A stretch of 64,000 bases of DNA from Arthrobacter sp. QXT-31 (GTDB taxonomy: Bacteria; Actinomycetota; Actinomycetes; Actinomycetales; Micrococcaceae): positions 1,054,001 to 1,118,000 of the forward strand of contig NZ_CP019304.1 in the NCBI RefSeq assembly GCF_001969265.1, in the 5' to 3' direction. Numbering within the stretch: position 1 is the stretch's first letter; each line of letters starts with the position of its first letter. The notes beneath the pieces are model-generated. The model saw only the letters and a list, made by a program, of their open reading frames with translations, was not told the DNA's origin and searched no databases. A program made the position numbers and the translations under genes. Positions 42,003 through 53,100 of the stretch are shown in pieces.

Positions 42003-43637
42003 TTTCCTTAGTGCGTGACTTTTTGGGCCGTGAATCGCGTCGAGGATGGCTTGCTGCTCTGCGCTGATGTCGGGAGCGAATCGTTGTGTGGTGCCGTTGA
42101 TGGCGATGGTCGCTGAGCGCAGGGGCCGGAGCTGCTTGATGACGTTGGCGACCGCGAGCCCGGTTCTGTTCTGGATGGTTCGGGAGACGGCCAGCGCGGT
42201 GAACACGATCGTCAGGTGTGCCTCGATTGCGTCGCGGGTGCGGTGGAACATGGGTCTGGCCCGGAGGTCTGTTTTGCTCATCCGGAAGGACTGCTCGACG
42301 TGCCAGAGGTCGTGGTAAGAACCGATGACTTCCGTAGCCGTCATGACGTTAGCGGGGATGTTCGTGACGTAGCCTTTCAGGCCGGCGAGTTGCCGGGCTC
42401 GTGTCAGTGATGCCTCGTCGAGGCATCGTTTGCCGCCGGCGGTCTTGACGAAGCGCGGGGTCCGGGCCGCTTTCTGTCCCTCGATGACCTCGCGGGCCCG
42501 GTTCTCCTGGGCCGTGAGGGTGGTCGCGTCGCGGACCGCTCTCTTGCGGGAGTAGGCCCACACCGCCCGCCAAGAGCCGGGATTCGTGGCGGGGTCCCAG
42601 ACGGGTTCGGCACGCAGGTCGGGGTTATTCTCCTTCGTGTGGCCGGTTCTGGGTGTGATGTGTCGATCAGTGCCCGTCGGTGAACGCGTCGCCGTGCCAG
42701 CGGAAGTGCGAGGCCAGGCCGGTCGGTGCCTTCGTCATCCGGGAGCCGACGATGAACCGCAGGTTCGCCTCGTCCAGTTCGCGCAGGTTGCCCGCGGAGA
42801 CATGCCGGCATCGGCCACGACGACCATGTCGGCCAGCTGGTGGCGGGCCTGGAACTGCTTGATGATCGGGATCATGGTCGCGGTCTCGGCCTTGTTGCCT
42901 TCAAAGCAGCCGATCTCCAGCGGGAACCCGCCCGGTCAACGAGCAGGCCGACGACGATCTGGGGATCGACGCAGCGTTCCTTGGAATAGCCGACCTTTCG
43001 CAGCTCGTCTTCCTTCTCGGCCTCGAAGTAGAGCGTGGTGACGTCGTAGAGCACCAGGGAATGTCGCCGCTGGTGCTGGCGTGCTGGAAGCACCAGGTCG
43101 CGATCCGGTCCCGGTACTTGCCCGCAGCCGCGCGGCCGAGGGTGCGCTTCATCGTCGCGTAGCTGGCCGCGGATTGGCCCAGGTCCCGCAGGACTCTCCC
43201 GGCATCCAGCAGCGATGTCGGTTCGACCACCCGGGCGATCACCAGGTCCGGAACACCTCATCATCCAGCCCATCAAACCCCAACGCCGTGAACACGCCGG
43301 CCAGCGCATCGAACAGGATCCTGGAGTCCGTGCCGACCACACGTCCGGGACCGTCACGACCGGCTGATACCGCCGCGTCAGGAACGGTGAACAGACCCGG
43401 ATCGCCGACCGGGGCGACCAGGCCTTTCACCGAAGGCGTGGGCTCGATACCGAGCTCGAGGACGCCCTGGGCAGGGTTGGCCAGCAGCTCACGGGCGCGC
43501 TGCAGCAGCATGCCGAGTTCGGCCTCCGTATGCGCCGAGCCGACGTGCTCCACAATCCGCTGCCGGCCACGGACGTACTCGGCGATCTGCACGGCCGTCG
43601 CTCCCGAGGCCGTCCGCACCCTCCTGATGAACGCCAC
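42000..43637 (-). pseudogene. IS1634-family transposase, multiply frameshifted
   Basis: The gene starts MAFIRRVRTASGATAVQIAE at 43637 and family similarity continues through four frames to SKTDLRARPMFHRTRDAIEA and the end at 42000. Frameshifts are visible near 43250 (EVFR/DLVIARVV), 43060 (GDIP/LVLYDVTTLYFEAE), 42930 (VDRAG/FPLEIGCFEG) and 42800 (ADAGMS/AGNLREL), plus an in-frame stop near 42675. It cannot make a working transposase. Confidence 0.8.
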
Positions 43638-43737
43638 ACCGTGACACTAAAACAAAACCCCTTAGTGCGTGAAAAAGCACCATTCCGCCGACATCACCGC
43701 AGGTCAGAGCGTTGCGCGACCGCGAAACCACGACCCG

Positions 43738-43753
43738 TGAGCCAACTCAGGTC
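43738..43753. repeat. Right terminal inverted repeat of the IS1634-like element
   Basis: TGAGCCAACTCAGGTC is the inverted partner of 41987-42002, with one mismatch in 16 bases. It directly abuts the ISL3 transposase sequence encoding DAFHVVKL. Confidence 0.7.
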
Positions 43754-44165
43754 GGAGTTTCACGACGTGGAACGCGTCCAGCACTGTGATGGCTTCGGGC
43801 AGTTCATCGCGGATCGCGTTGGCGTAGCCGCGGAACGGATCCAGCGCCGCGGTTTCGATGTCTGCCGTGAATTCCTCTCTGCCTTCTTTGAGTCAGTCGG
43901 CCTTCCCGGACCGGCGCGGAACAAGGTCCAGCAACCTGCCGTGCACCACACCTTGATCGTCGCGGGTGTGATCCACGATCCCGGTGACCATGCCAGTGCC
44001 GGGCGGGCCGGTATGGGACCAGACGTGCTCATCAACGCCGAGCGCGTCCACTCCTGTCAGCCGGCCTGCCATGGCGATCCGCGGGGCGGCTTCTGCCTTG
44101 ATCAGTTCAAAGAGGCCCTGACCTCTCTCATCCCGCACCACGGCGCAGCGGCATCAGAACACACT
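43754..44165 (-). pseudogene. ISL3-family transposase, middle fragment
   Basis: The minus strand encodes ALGVDEHVWSHTG, GIVDHTRDDQGVVHGRLLDL and, after an in-frame TGA replacing a Trp codon at 43891-43893, LKEGREEFTADIETAALDPF and DAFHVVKL. These are catalytic-core motifs of ISL3 transposases and include the first DDE aspartate (GVDEHVW). It is the upstream half of the gene whose C-terminus is at 41455-41986. The zinc-finger N-terminus is missing. Confidence 0.75.
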
Positions 44166-44205
44166 CCCGGCCCTGGCGTCAGCCCGCCCTAACCACGCTC
44201 ATCTG

Positions 44206-44366
44206 CGAAGGGCCCTCAAACGCGACATCATCGCCCACCCTGCCACCGGCGTGTTCCTCACTGAAGCGTCCAACATCGTCCTGCTCGGCCCGCCGGGAAC
44301 CGGCAAACCCCATCTCGCTATCGGACTCAGCCCTCGCGCCACCCAGCTCGGGCAGCGCGTCGCCCG
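44206..44366 (+). pseudogene. IS21-type IstB ATPase fragment
   Basis: About 53 codons encode an IstB-like stretch, VLLGPPGTGKPHLAIGL, in which the Walker A Thr is replaced by Pro, followed by RATQLGQRVA. The fragment has neither end of the gene and runs straight into the helicase remnant. It is a scrap of an IS21-family element. Confidence 0.65.
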
Positions 44367-44868
44367 TGTACCTGCGGTCATCGAGCTCTCCCATAGCCTC
44401 GGCCAACGCTTGGTAAACGGTGTCCTCGAAGCCGATGATCTTTGTTTGCGAACGCATCGAAAGTTCGCTTTGCCGGAGACCCATTGGACGTGGACCTTTG
44501 CCTGGTTGGCCACAGCAGCGGCCGGTGCTCGTCAGTTGACTACGAGAAGATTTTTCCGCGTCAAAGATGCCGACTTGGCCGATGTAGAGCTTCGAGTCGG
44601 CCTCGTAGCCGGTTCGGCTCAGTGCCACGGGGTCATCGGGAGAGGCGACCTTGCGTTTCTCTATTGCATTCTTGTAGGCGCGGCGCTCGACAGCGGTGTC
44701 GGCGGAGGCACCCGCCATGGACCAGGCTGCGTGCTGGCTATCGCGATGTTGCTTCGCCAAATCGAAGAAGTTCTGCTGTCGCTGCAGTTCAGCGGCTTTG
44801 GCGGGAGATCCGACGCCTACGTCTGCACTCGCTTTTGCCCCCATTTTTGTGGCCCTTTCCGGCCGCAT
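44366..44868 (-). pseudogene. Remnant resembling the N-terminus of a HelD-type helicase
   Basis: The minus strand starts MGAKASADVGVGSPAKAAEL, has a helical segment and then KLYIGQVGIFDAE, the typical opening of HelD/UvrD-like RNA-polymerase-associated helicases. A shift at an A5 run then gives KNLLVVN, a TGA where Trp is expected and RAPAAA, followed by a further shift to TKIIGFEDTVY. The rest of the gene is absent. The assignment rests on a few motifs. Confidence 0.4.
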
Positions 44869-44971
44869 CTACCTCAGTCGTAATAATGTAGCTGTGACCA
44901 CCGACATTTTTGGAATACCCCCGCCTGATTGTCGGGATTCACCAACCGACCAACGGGAGAAGCATTAGGCA

Positions 44972-47191
44972 TTAGGCACCAATTCCCAGCAGTTCCGACG
45001 GCTTCCCGCTCCACGAGACCACCAGTTCATCCCGCGCCCGCGTCGCAGCAACATATAGCAATGACCGCTCCTGCAATAGTGCATCCGATTTCTCGGCGTC
45101 ACCGAGATCCTTCAGCGCCCACTGCAGAGGCATGCTCGCCTCCCCTACTCCGAAGAGGATGACTTTGGAAAACTCCATGCCCTTTGCCCGGTGCATGGTC
45201 ATCACAACCGGCTCGTCGGGGTGGGCCTCTTTGTCACCGGAGACTTTCTGGACAGAGACTCCACGCTCAAGCAGTCCGCTGACGACGAAGTCCACCTGCT
45301 TGCCCGAGCGCACGAGTACGCCGATGGTTTCCGGCGCAAAGTCCGCATCGTTGCTCCATGCCTTGATCCAGCCAGCGGCATTATCTAGCTCCTTGGAAAG
45401 CGATTCCTTACCCTCGAGCTGGGGGTGCGGCCCGCTTCTGGCCGACCGGTAGTCTGCAGACTCCTCCGCCGTGTCCTCAATGTCAGTGAACGGAACCCCG
45501 GAGAGGAGACCGACGGCGAAAGCGAGGTTCTGGGCCGTCGTCCGGTAGTTGAGCGTCAGACGCCGCGAACGCCCAACGATCTGGATACCAAACCTGCTGA
45601 GGGGCACCTTCTGCCCATAGATCCGCTGGTGGGAGTCCTCCGCGATGAACAAGTCGTTCGCACCAGGCGCCACCAGTGCACGCAGCAGGAGCCAGTGGCC
45701 GGCGTGAAAATCCTGAGCCTCATCAACAATGACGTGGTCGAAGGGGCGGTCCCCTGCCCCAGCGGCCCGCTGATCAAGGACCGCAGCGGCCAGTGCTGCG
45801 AGTTCGGGGTAACTCACGGCTCCCTTGCTCCGGCAGATCCGCCGATAAGCCTCAATGACCTTCCAAACCTCGATCCGTTTCATCCGGTTCAAGGCCGTGC
45901 CGCGACCTCCTCGCGGAACGGTCAGGTACCCGTCCCTATCCGTCACTGAATTCGCAAGGACGATAGACAGGTACTCCTGCCCCAGGAATGTGGGGTTCGC
46001 CAGAGCGGGCTCGAGCTTGTGCTCCACTTGCTCAAGGGCCTCATCCCATTCCTTGTCACTGGAGCGGCTCGTCGCCGCGGCATCGGGAGTCCCAAGCACC
46101 ACCCTAAAGGCGCCGGCTTGTTCCTCAGGCGACGCCTTTGACCAGACCTGGGCGGCGACGGAGTCGATGCCGGCTACAGTCACCCGGGATTCATCGAGCC
46201 TGTCGCTCTGCTTCAGCCCCGGATCCAGACGCCCCACGTTTTGAGCAAGACTATCGGCCAGCGTCTTCGTAAAGGTGGTCAGAAGGATACGCGAGTCCGG
46301 ATGATGGTCCGCCAAGTGCTTTGCGCGGTGGATCGCCACCACAGTTTTGCCCGTACCCGCCCCGCCCGAAAGCCGGAAGGCTCCGTTGCGGTCCTTGACC
46401 GCGTACTGGGCTTGGGCCGGGTGCAGGAATACCAGCCAGTCCTGAAAACTCTCGTTGTTGATGACGTACTCGAGGTCTTCGAAGCCCTCGGCATACGTGA
46501 ACTCAAGCTTCGAGGCAGGGTGTTTGAGCGCCTCGGCAAGCTTCTCGTCATCCGACTTCGTGGGGTCATCGACGTAGTCGCCAATCCCCAGGCCTTCTTT
46601 GACTTCCTGGAGTGACTTCCCTGCCTCAAGGTCAATAAGGGCAAGACCCTGCCATTCCGGGACTGCTTCGTCGGTGACCACCAGTTCGAACGCTTCCACA
46701 GAAGCTGCGTCGACCGCGGCTGCACCTGTCCGTTCGGGGATGCCCAGCTCCTCGAAAAGGTACGACGGCGTATACCCGGCCTTTTGGAGGCCGTTCTCAT
46801 ATGCGGGACCCGTGGCTGCCGGGGAAACGACGGCGGCCGCCTGCGGGGGCGCCGATCCCTCTACCGGTGCACTGATGAGTTCCGCGATACCACTAACAGG
46901 GTTGACAGTCAGAATGCTCGTCTGCGCCTTCTTGATCGCTTCATCGTGGTTATAGGTGCCCGCATAGACGTAATGCGGTTCAGTCCCGGCAACCAGCTTA
47001 AAAAGCACCGCCCGGAACTGCTGGTCAACGCGGCCTGTGCGCGCCCGGGAGTCCTTGTAGGTCTTCATCGGCTCGATGTGGAGGCCAGGCGAAGTGTCGT
47101 CTTCCTGAAGCTTGTAGAGGAAGTCCAGGACCTTGCCCTTGAGCGATCCGTCGACCTTGTTGGCCCCCTTCATCAGGGTTACCGATGCCAT
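44972..47191 (-). CDS. UvrD/Rep-like SF1 helicase with RelE/ParE-like N-terminal segment
   Basis: This 739-aa protein has SF1A motifs: Walker A SGGAGTGKTVVAIHRA near residue 274, VIVDEAQDFHAGHW, LTLNYRTTAQN, VVMTMHRAKGMEF and LLYVAATRARDELVV. The first 110 residues (IEPMKTYKDSRARTGRVDQQ, then FRAVLFKLV) look like a RelE/ParE-type fold fused ahead of the helicase. Its ATG overlaps the stop of the 2120-aa gene by one base (TGATG), making it the last gene of a coupled four-gene operon. It probably unwinds or translocates on DNA as part of that system. Confidence 0.82.
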   Translation of the reverse strand: MASVTLMKGANKVDGSLKGKVLDFLYKLQEDDTSPGLHIEPMKTYKDSRARTGRVDQQFRAVLFKLVAGTEPHYVYAGTYNHDEAIKKAQTSILTVNPVSGIAELISAPVEGSAPPQAAAVVSPAATGPAYENGLQKAGYTPSYLFEELGIPERTGAAAVDAASVEAFELVVTDEAVPEWQGLALIDLEAGKSLQEVKEGLGIGDYVDDPTKSDDEKLAEALKHPASKLEFTYAEGFEDLEYVINNESFQDWLVFLHPAQAQYAVKDRNGAFRLSGGAGTGKTVVAIHRAKHLADHHPDSRILLTTFTKTLADSLAQNVGRLDPGLKQSDRLDESRVTVAGIDSVAAQVWSKASPEEQAGAFRVVLGTPDAAATSRSSDKEWDEALEQVEHKLEPALANPTFLGQEYLSIVLANSVTDRDGYLTVPRGGRGTALNRMKRIEVWKVIEAYRRICRSKGAVSYPELAALAAAVLDQRAAGAGDRPFDHVIVDEAQDFHAGHWLLLRALVAPGANDLFIAEDSHQRIYGQKVPLSRFGIQIVGRSRRLTLNYRTTAQNLAFAVGLLSGVPFTDIEDTAEESADYRSARSGPHPQLEGKESLSKELDNAAGWIKAWSNDADFAPETIGVLVRSGKQVDFVVSGLLERGVSVQKVSGDKEAHPDEPVVMTMHRAKGMEFSKVILFGVGEASMPLQWALKDLGDAEKSDALLQERSLLYVAATRARDELVVSWSGKPSELLGIGA

Positions 47192-50100
47192 CAGTCGTTC
47201 TCCTTCAACTTAAATGCCTTCAAAACTTGTGCAGCATCGCCGGCCATAAGTGTCCAGCCTTCATACTCGCCCGCCGGATCGAAGACGACAGCCAGTTTGT
47301 GCTCGGGCCATGCAATGTCCAGCGGTGTCCCATCGTCAAGCTCGTAACCGAGCTCCGGCAGCGGCAACTCGTCGACTTCGGCGAGCACTGCCAACAGCTC
47401 GCGCTCGGCGTTTGTAGCGAGGTCAAGGATGTCCTGCCATTCCGGCCGGAGGTGCTTACCCAGCGCTCCCGGTTCCACAATGACCGGGACCGAGGGCATC
47501 GCGAGAGTAACCGCGCCGATAGCCGGGGCTGTCCGCCTGAATCCGAGCAGGTTGCTTAGGCGCAGCCATTCGCGCCACACGTTCTTATACCCGGGCTCCG
47601 CCACTGCTTCGTCCCGTCCATCAAGGACGAGCACGACGTCGGCGCTCACCATGAGCGGCGACGTCAGGTTTGCGGCACATCGGAGAGGACCTTCCGCGTA
47701 CATCCATGCGCGCCCCACCCCCAGTTCAGGCGCCGCTTCCGGGTCATCCAAAGTGGCCTGCACGAAGTCCGGAAGATCCACAACGGATCCCGCGAATGTG
47801 GTGCACTTCCCCAGCATGAGCAGAGGAATGGCATCGGACAGGTCGGCCCAGGCGTCAATGTTTGGCTCCCGGATCCACTGCCACAGCTGGCTCATGGCGT
47901 CGGACTTGACGGCAGCAAGCAGCGCGGGCTGAAGCGGCGCCGCCCCGTTCTGCACGATGCTCGCCGCCTTGTCAGTGAACCACGGTGGCATCGACTGTCC
48001 GTCGCCGGAAAAGGCGTCAATATCTTCCCACGTCACCGCCCAGGGAACCACGCCAGCAGCCCGAAGGCCCTCACGCTTGGCCGCATCGTCAGCGACGCGG
48101 TTGTGCTCAGGCGACGCGTGGAATACGTAGCCGTCGGTGTAGATAGCCATTTTTGGGATGTTCGGGTCCGCCGTAGAGAGGACGAAGTCAGGTCGCGTAC
48201 CGTGAATGTCCACCTGGGGTTCGAGCCACCAGATGTGTTTTGCGCCCGGTAGGCGGAACTCCACCTTGTCGGCGCGAAGACCGGGGGTGACCTTAACGTT
48301 GGCACCGACGGCGGTCAGCCTGTCCACGAGCGCCTTACGGAACTTGACCTCGAGGTGTGACTCCAGTGCTGGCGCAGGCGGAGGAACATTGGTCACGGTC
48401 CAGCCATCGAAGGTGGGATCACCGTCGTTGGGGACCCCGTCATGCCCGGCCAGGATGCTGCGCAGAAGACGCTCCGCGGTCACGCGGGCCACCTTATCCA
48501 CGTTCCAAGGGGACGCGAAGGGAAGGAGGCAGCGATGGCAGGCGAGGCGCTCCTCGTCGCGGCAATCGCAGTTCCGCACCACATTCCATGCGGCCCGCAG
48601 GAGGTTCCATACCTTCTCCGGTTTGGCGAATTCGGCGAGGTAGCCCGTGCCCCCGGGGACTTTGTCGTGCAGGAGCAACGAGACGGCCGTGCCCCCGTCG
48701 GCAGGCTCGTTGATCGGCACTGCAGCGATGTGGTCGGGGGATCCGCCGATCACTTCACGGAGGCCGAGGAGTAACGCAGCGGTCAGGCTGGGGAGGGCGA
48801 AATCATCCCCCAAGACGCGACCGGCCGGGAGGCGGAGGGCAACCCCCTGCGTCGCGAGGACACGTGCGAGCGCTACCTCTGCCACGTGCTCGTCACCGGA
48901 CTTCCGGTACTTGCACCAGAAGCGGTGCTCATCAGGGTTGTTCGCACGTCCGGCAGAGTCCAGCTTGCCGCAGTACGAACAGACGCGGAATAGGGGTGCC
49001 TTGGACTCATTGCCAGCGATAATCCGGGGCGCGGCGTTGGCAGAGGCACGTCCCAGGTTGAGCCACCGGAGCTGTACCCGGTTCGCGTATTTGGCGCCGA
49101 ACTCAAAGTCCTCGAGGAACCATTCGTCGGTGAGGTGCTCGGGATCGATATCCGCTGCGAGGATCGTATTGAAGCGTTCCTTGACACGTTGGTCAGAGCG
49201 ATCGCCGATGGCCACCTCGTCGCGGCGCACCTCCGCTGAGACGTTCTTCATGACCACGACCTCGAATTGCTGGCTGACGTCGGCGATACCGCTGAGATGG
49301 CACCGGCCACACGACTTGACCGGGCCTGCGGCGTCCACGTCGGTGTGTATCCACCCGCACTCCGGGCATGCCTGCCAGCGCTGGATGTGGCTCTGCTGTG
49401 GGCCGAGGTCCACGGCATCGATCTTTACCTCGAGGCCACGCGAGTAGAACGTGGCACCCGGAGCAAGCTCGTTGATCGCGATGGCAGCGCCACGCTGCAG
49501 CGAGATCGTCTCGGTGACGTAGTCCTGGGTTTCAACTTCCTGCCAGGTCACGCCGATGTCCAGGTTCACCGAGTCGTCGAGGAGCGTGTAGTTCGGCAGC
49601 AGACCGTACTTCTCGAGCACTGAGATCCAATATTCGTCGCGCAGGCTGAAGAGCTGTCCGCGCAGCATGCGCTGTGTGGCCTCGGCGGATTTCGGGGCAC
49701 GCTTGTCCTCGTCCGTGGCGGCGTTGGACTCGGCCATGGCCTTCAGCTCGGGCATGACCTTCTCGATGTCGTCGATGCGGGCCTTGAGTTCGTCGCAGTC
49801 GTCGGCCCACAGCCTTGCGGCCCGCACCACGTGCTCGGCGAGCTCACTCGACCCGTCAGCCCGGGGTGCAGCCCATTCCCGGAGCCTAGCGGCGCTGTCA
49901 GGAGCGAGAAGATCCCCGAACTGGCCGAGGAACTCGCTGATATATTCCTCCGCATTGGAGTGAGCGGTCTCGATCAAATCCCCCAGAAAGGTTCCAGGTC
50001 CGTCGCCGGCGAGTGCGCCGGCGGCCTTCCGCGGGTGAGGACGGCCAGCGTCGCGCGCGAACCTGTCCACCAGGTGGGCGAGGTACTGCCTTTGCAGGAT

Positions 50101-53100
50101 CTCCTCGGCGTCAAGAAATGTGGCAGGCGGGCGGACTTGCCCATTGATCACAGACAAGGGGTCGTGAAGCTTGGGCAGGTGCTCTCCGCGGCCGCGCGCG
50201 TAGGCAAGGACGAGTGAGTTCCCTGTCAGGCGGCCGGCGCGCCCCACTCGCTGCAAGTATGAAGAAACGGACGTGGGCAGTGAGGCTAGCATGACGCAGG
50301 AAAGGTCACCGATATCGATGCCCATCTCCAGAGTGGGTGTCGCGACCAGTACGTTGGGTGCCTGAGGCGTCTGGACCGAGGCTTTGAACTCATTCTCGGC
50401 GCGCACCCGCTCCTCATCAGGCAGCAGTGACGTGTGCTCCTTAGCGACGACGCGCTTCGGCTCCCGCGCTCCGTACAGCTTGAGATAGAAGTTCTCCTCC
50501 TCCGGCTGGCGCGCGAGCCGGCCGGGACATCGAACATATAGACAGTGCGCACCGTCGAGCTGGTCCACCACAGTCGCGGAACCCGGTGTAACCGCGCGGC
50601 ACACGGAGCACGCGAGGAAGTGGCGGCCCGCGCCGAGGCCCTCGCCTGTGGGTGCCTGAAGGAGGATCCGGTCGGTGGGAAGCGCATAGATCGTGGCGCC
50701 GTCCTTGGCCTGCACGGTTTCGAGCACGCATTGGCCGGCGAGCTGCCCAAATAGGGCCTTGGCCACAAAGGTCGCGTCCGCCTTTGGGATCTTGAGGCAC
50801 AGCGCGGTCCATCGCGTGTACCAGCTCTGGGTCTGGGCTATTGGGTCCATGTAGCCGGAGTCGCCGCTGCCGAGCCGCGGGAAGGCTGGCTTGGACCGGC
50901 CGGTGGGGAAGGCGGGCATACCCTCGCTGCGGCGCCGGCCGCCCCACACCTTCCAGCGCTGGGCCTTCTCCCCCGCCTCGACCATGTAGTCGTTGAGCCA
51001 CTGGTGGCGGATGCCGCCCTGGGTGCGGACGCGCTCGACTACGCCGCGCACCCACGCGAGCAGCGCGCCGTCGTCTGTGAGCTGGTCTTCGAGACCAAGG
51101 GTGCCGGGCGCCGCCTCGAGCGCAGTACGGGCGGCCGCGAGCATCGCGGGGGGTGTCCCGGCGTCGGTCTCGGCGACAATGCTGCCGGTGAGCTCGAGGG
51201 TGCGGCCGAGGCGGGACTGGAGGCCGAACTCGAGGGAGGCGTCGAACAGGACGCGCTTCTCCGCGTTTCGTGTCGCGTTCCGCTTCTCCTGGGCGTTGGC
51301 CTCCGGATCCCAGTAGGCGCGGAACTGCGGCCTGTCGGCGTAGTCGGGGGCGATGAGCTGGTACTTGCGGACGGGAGTGGCGGCGTCCGCAAGTGCCCTG
51401 GCGACCAGCTGCTTGAGGGTGACGACTCCCCCGTCCGGTGCAGCAGCCTCGAGCGCATTGCGGAAGGCGGCTCGCAGGGTGAGGATGTGCGAACGGGCTT
51501 GAACGAAGCCGGCACGGTGGGCGGCGTCCTGGACACTGTCGGTGAAGACGAGGGCCTTCTTCTCCCCCGAATCGAGGCCATCGGCGCCGAAGAGGTTTGA
51601 GATGCTCACGGAAAGCATGGTGGCGATGGCGCTGCCCAGGAAGCGGATGCCGTCCGCCGTTTGGCAGGCAGGGCAGACCTCGCGCTTGGAGTCGTCGTCC
51701 GCGTCCTGGCCCCGGAGCATGAGGACGGGGACGATGTGGCCCTCGTGGGCCTCGGCGGTGTCCTCGGCGGGCGGCTCGTGCAGGATGCTGCGGTTGACCG
51801 TATCGAGCCAGACGAGGCTGTCGGCGATCTCGCCCTTCTCGGCGCGGAGGGCGTCCTCGTTGGGGGCGTGGATTAGCGCGCGGAAGCGCGGGTTGCCGGT
51901 GGCCTGCTCGCGGCGGATCTTCGAGTCGTCGTTCTCGAGGTCCGTGCCCGTGGGGCCAAGGACGGCGCCCCAGCCGGAGCGGCCGCAGTGGCGGCAGAAG
52001 ACTGCAGGAAGGTAGAGGGTCCGGTCGGTGTGGGGGCCATCGTCGCCCCAGCGGTAATGGTGCTCACCGTCAACTGATTTGTCGAGGCGGGACAGCTCAC
52101 GCACCCAGAGGTGCGTCTCAACGGAGATGGCGTTGCGGTTCGGTTGGGGGACCGCGCGGGCGTGGCTGATGAGGGCAAGGAAGTGGGCCACAAACTCTGT
52201 ATGCCGCTCGGCGAGAGTAACGCGGCGGCGGGGCCCGCCTGAGATGTTGAACTCGCCGAAGACGCTTTCGGCCAGGTCGGAGAGGACGACGGCGTCGCTC
52301 GCCTCATGGAGCACTGCGCGGGTGAGCGGACACTTGCGGATAGCGCCGAGGAGGTCAGCTGGCTGCTCGCCGAAGAGGAGCTGGGAGACATGCTCAATGA
52401 TGACGGCGTTAGTGTCTTCGGCTCCTGCGCCGAGGACCGCCTCGATGGCCTTGCCGGTGTCCTCGATACCTTCGGCAACGCGGGCCATCTCGGCGGCAGG
52501 ATCACCGGACCACGCCTCGCACCAAGCATCGATGCTGAGGCGGGATTCGGTAACGACCGCGTCGTCAGGGAAAGTTTCTCCGAAGACAGTCTGGGCAAAG
52601 CGGAGCATGGGCTCCGACTCGCCCTTCGCGCCAAGCGTCGCAGACGTCGCGACCGGTGTTATGCGTCCGAGCGGGCGGGCCCGGTCCTCCTCGGTCGGGC
52701 CGTGCGGAACTGTGCTGAGGTCGTTAGGCCAATGGCTCTTGAGGGCGAGGCCGAGGCGGCGCAGTAGCATTGCGACGTCGGTGCCCTGTGCTCCGTCGTA
52801 GGTGTGGAACTCGTCGAGGACCACGTACTGCAGGGAGACTGCGGACTGCTCCCAGATCGACGCATCCTCGCTGCGGAGCAGGAGCATATCCAGCATCTTG
52901 TAATTGGTCAGGAGGATATCCGGTGCTTCGCTGCGGAAGATCTCGCGGGTGTTGATGAGCCCGGCGGCGGAAACCTTCGTGTGCTTCTGACCGTCCTTCT
53001 GACCGGTGTAGATGCCGGCCGTGATGCCGCCGAGTTCAGGGTTCTCGGTGAGCAGGCTGGCGAGGCGCTGCGCCTGGTCGTTGGCGAGGGCGTTCATCGG

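Larger units (their letters stand above)
41987..43753 (-). mobile_element. IS1634-like insertion element, degraded, nested in an ISL3 gene
   Basis: This 1767-bp element is bounded by 16-bp near-perfect inverted repeats and contains one transposase gene broken by several frameshifts. On both sides lies ISL3-transposase coding sequence that would join as DAFHVVKL then VDEVRRR, so it inserted into that gene. A target-site duplication is not clear by eye. Confidence 0.75.

Noticed and set aside
42004..43672. Direct repeat TCACGCACTAAGG near both ends of the IS1634-like element
   Set aside because: It is in the same orientation and inside the element, so it is neither the terminal inverted repeat nor a target duplication; the outer 16-bp inverted repeats define the ends better.
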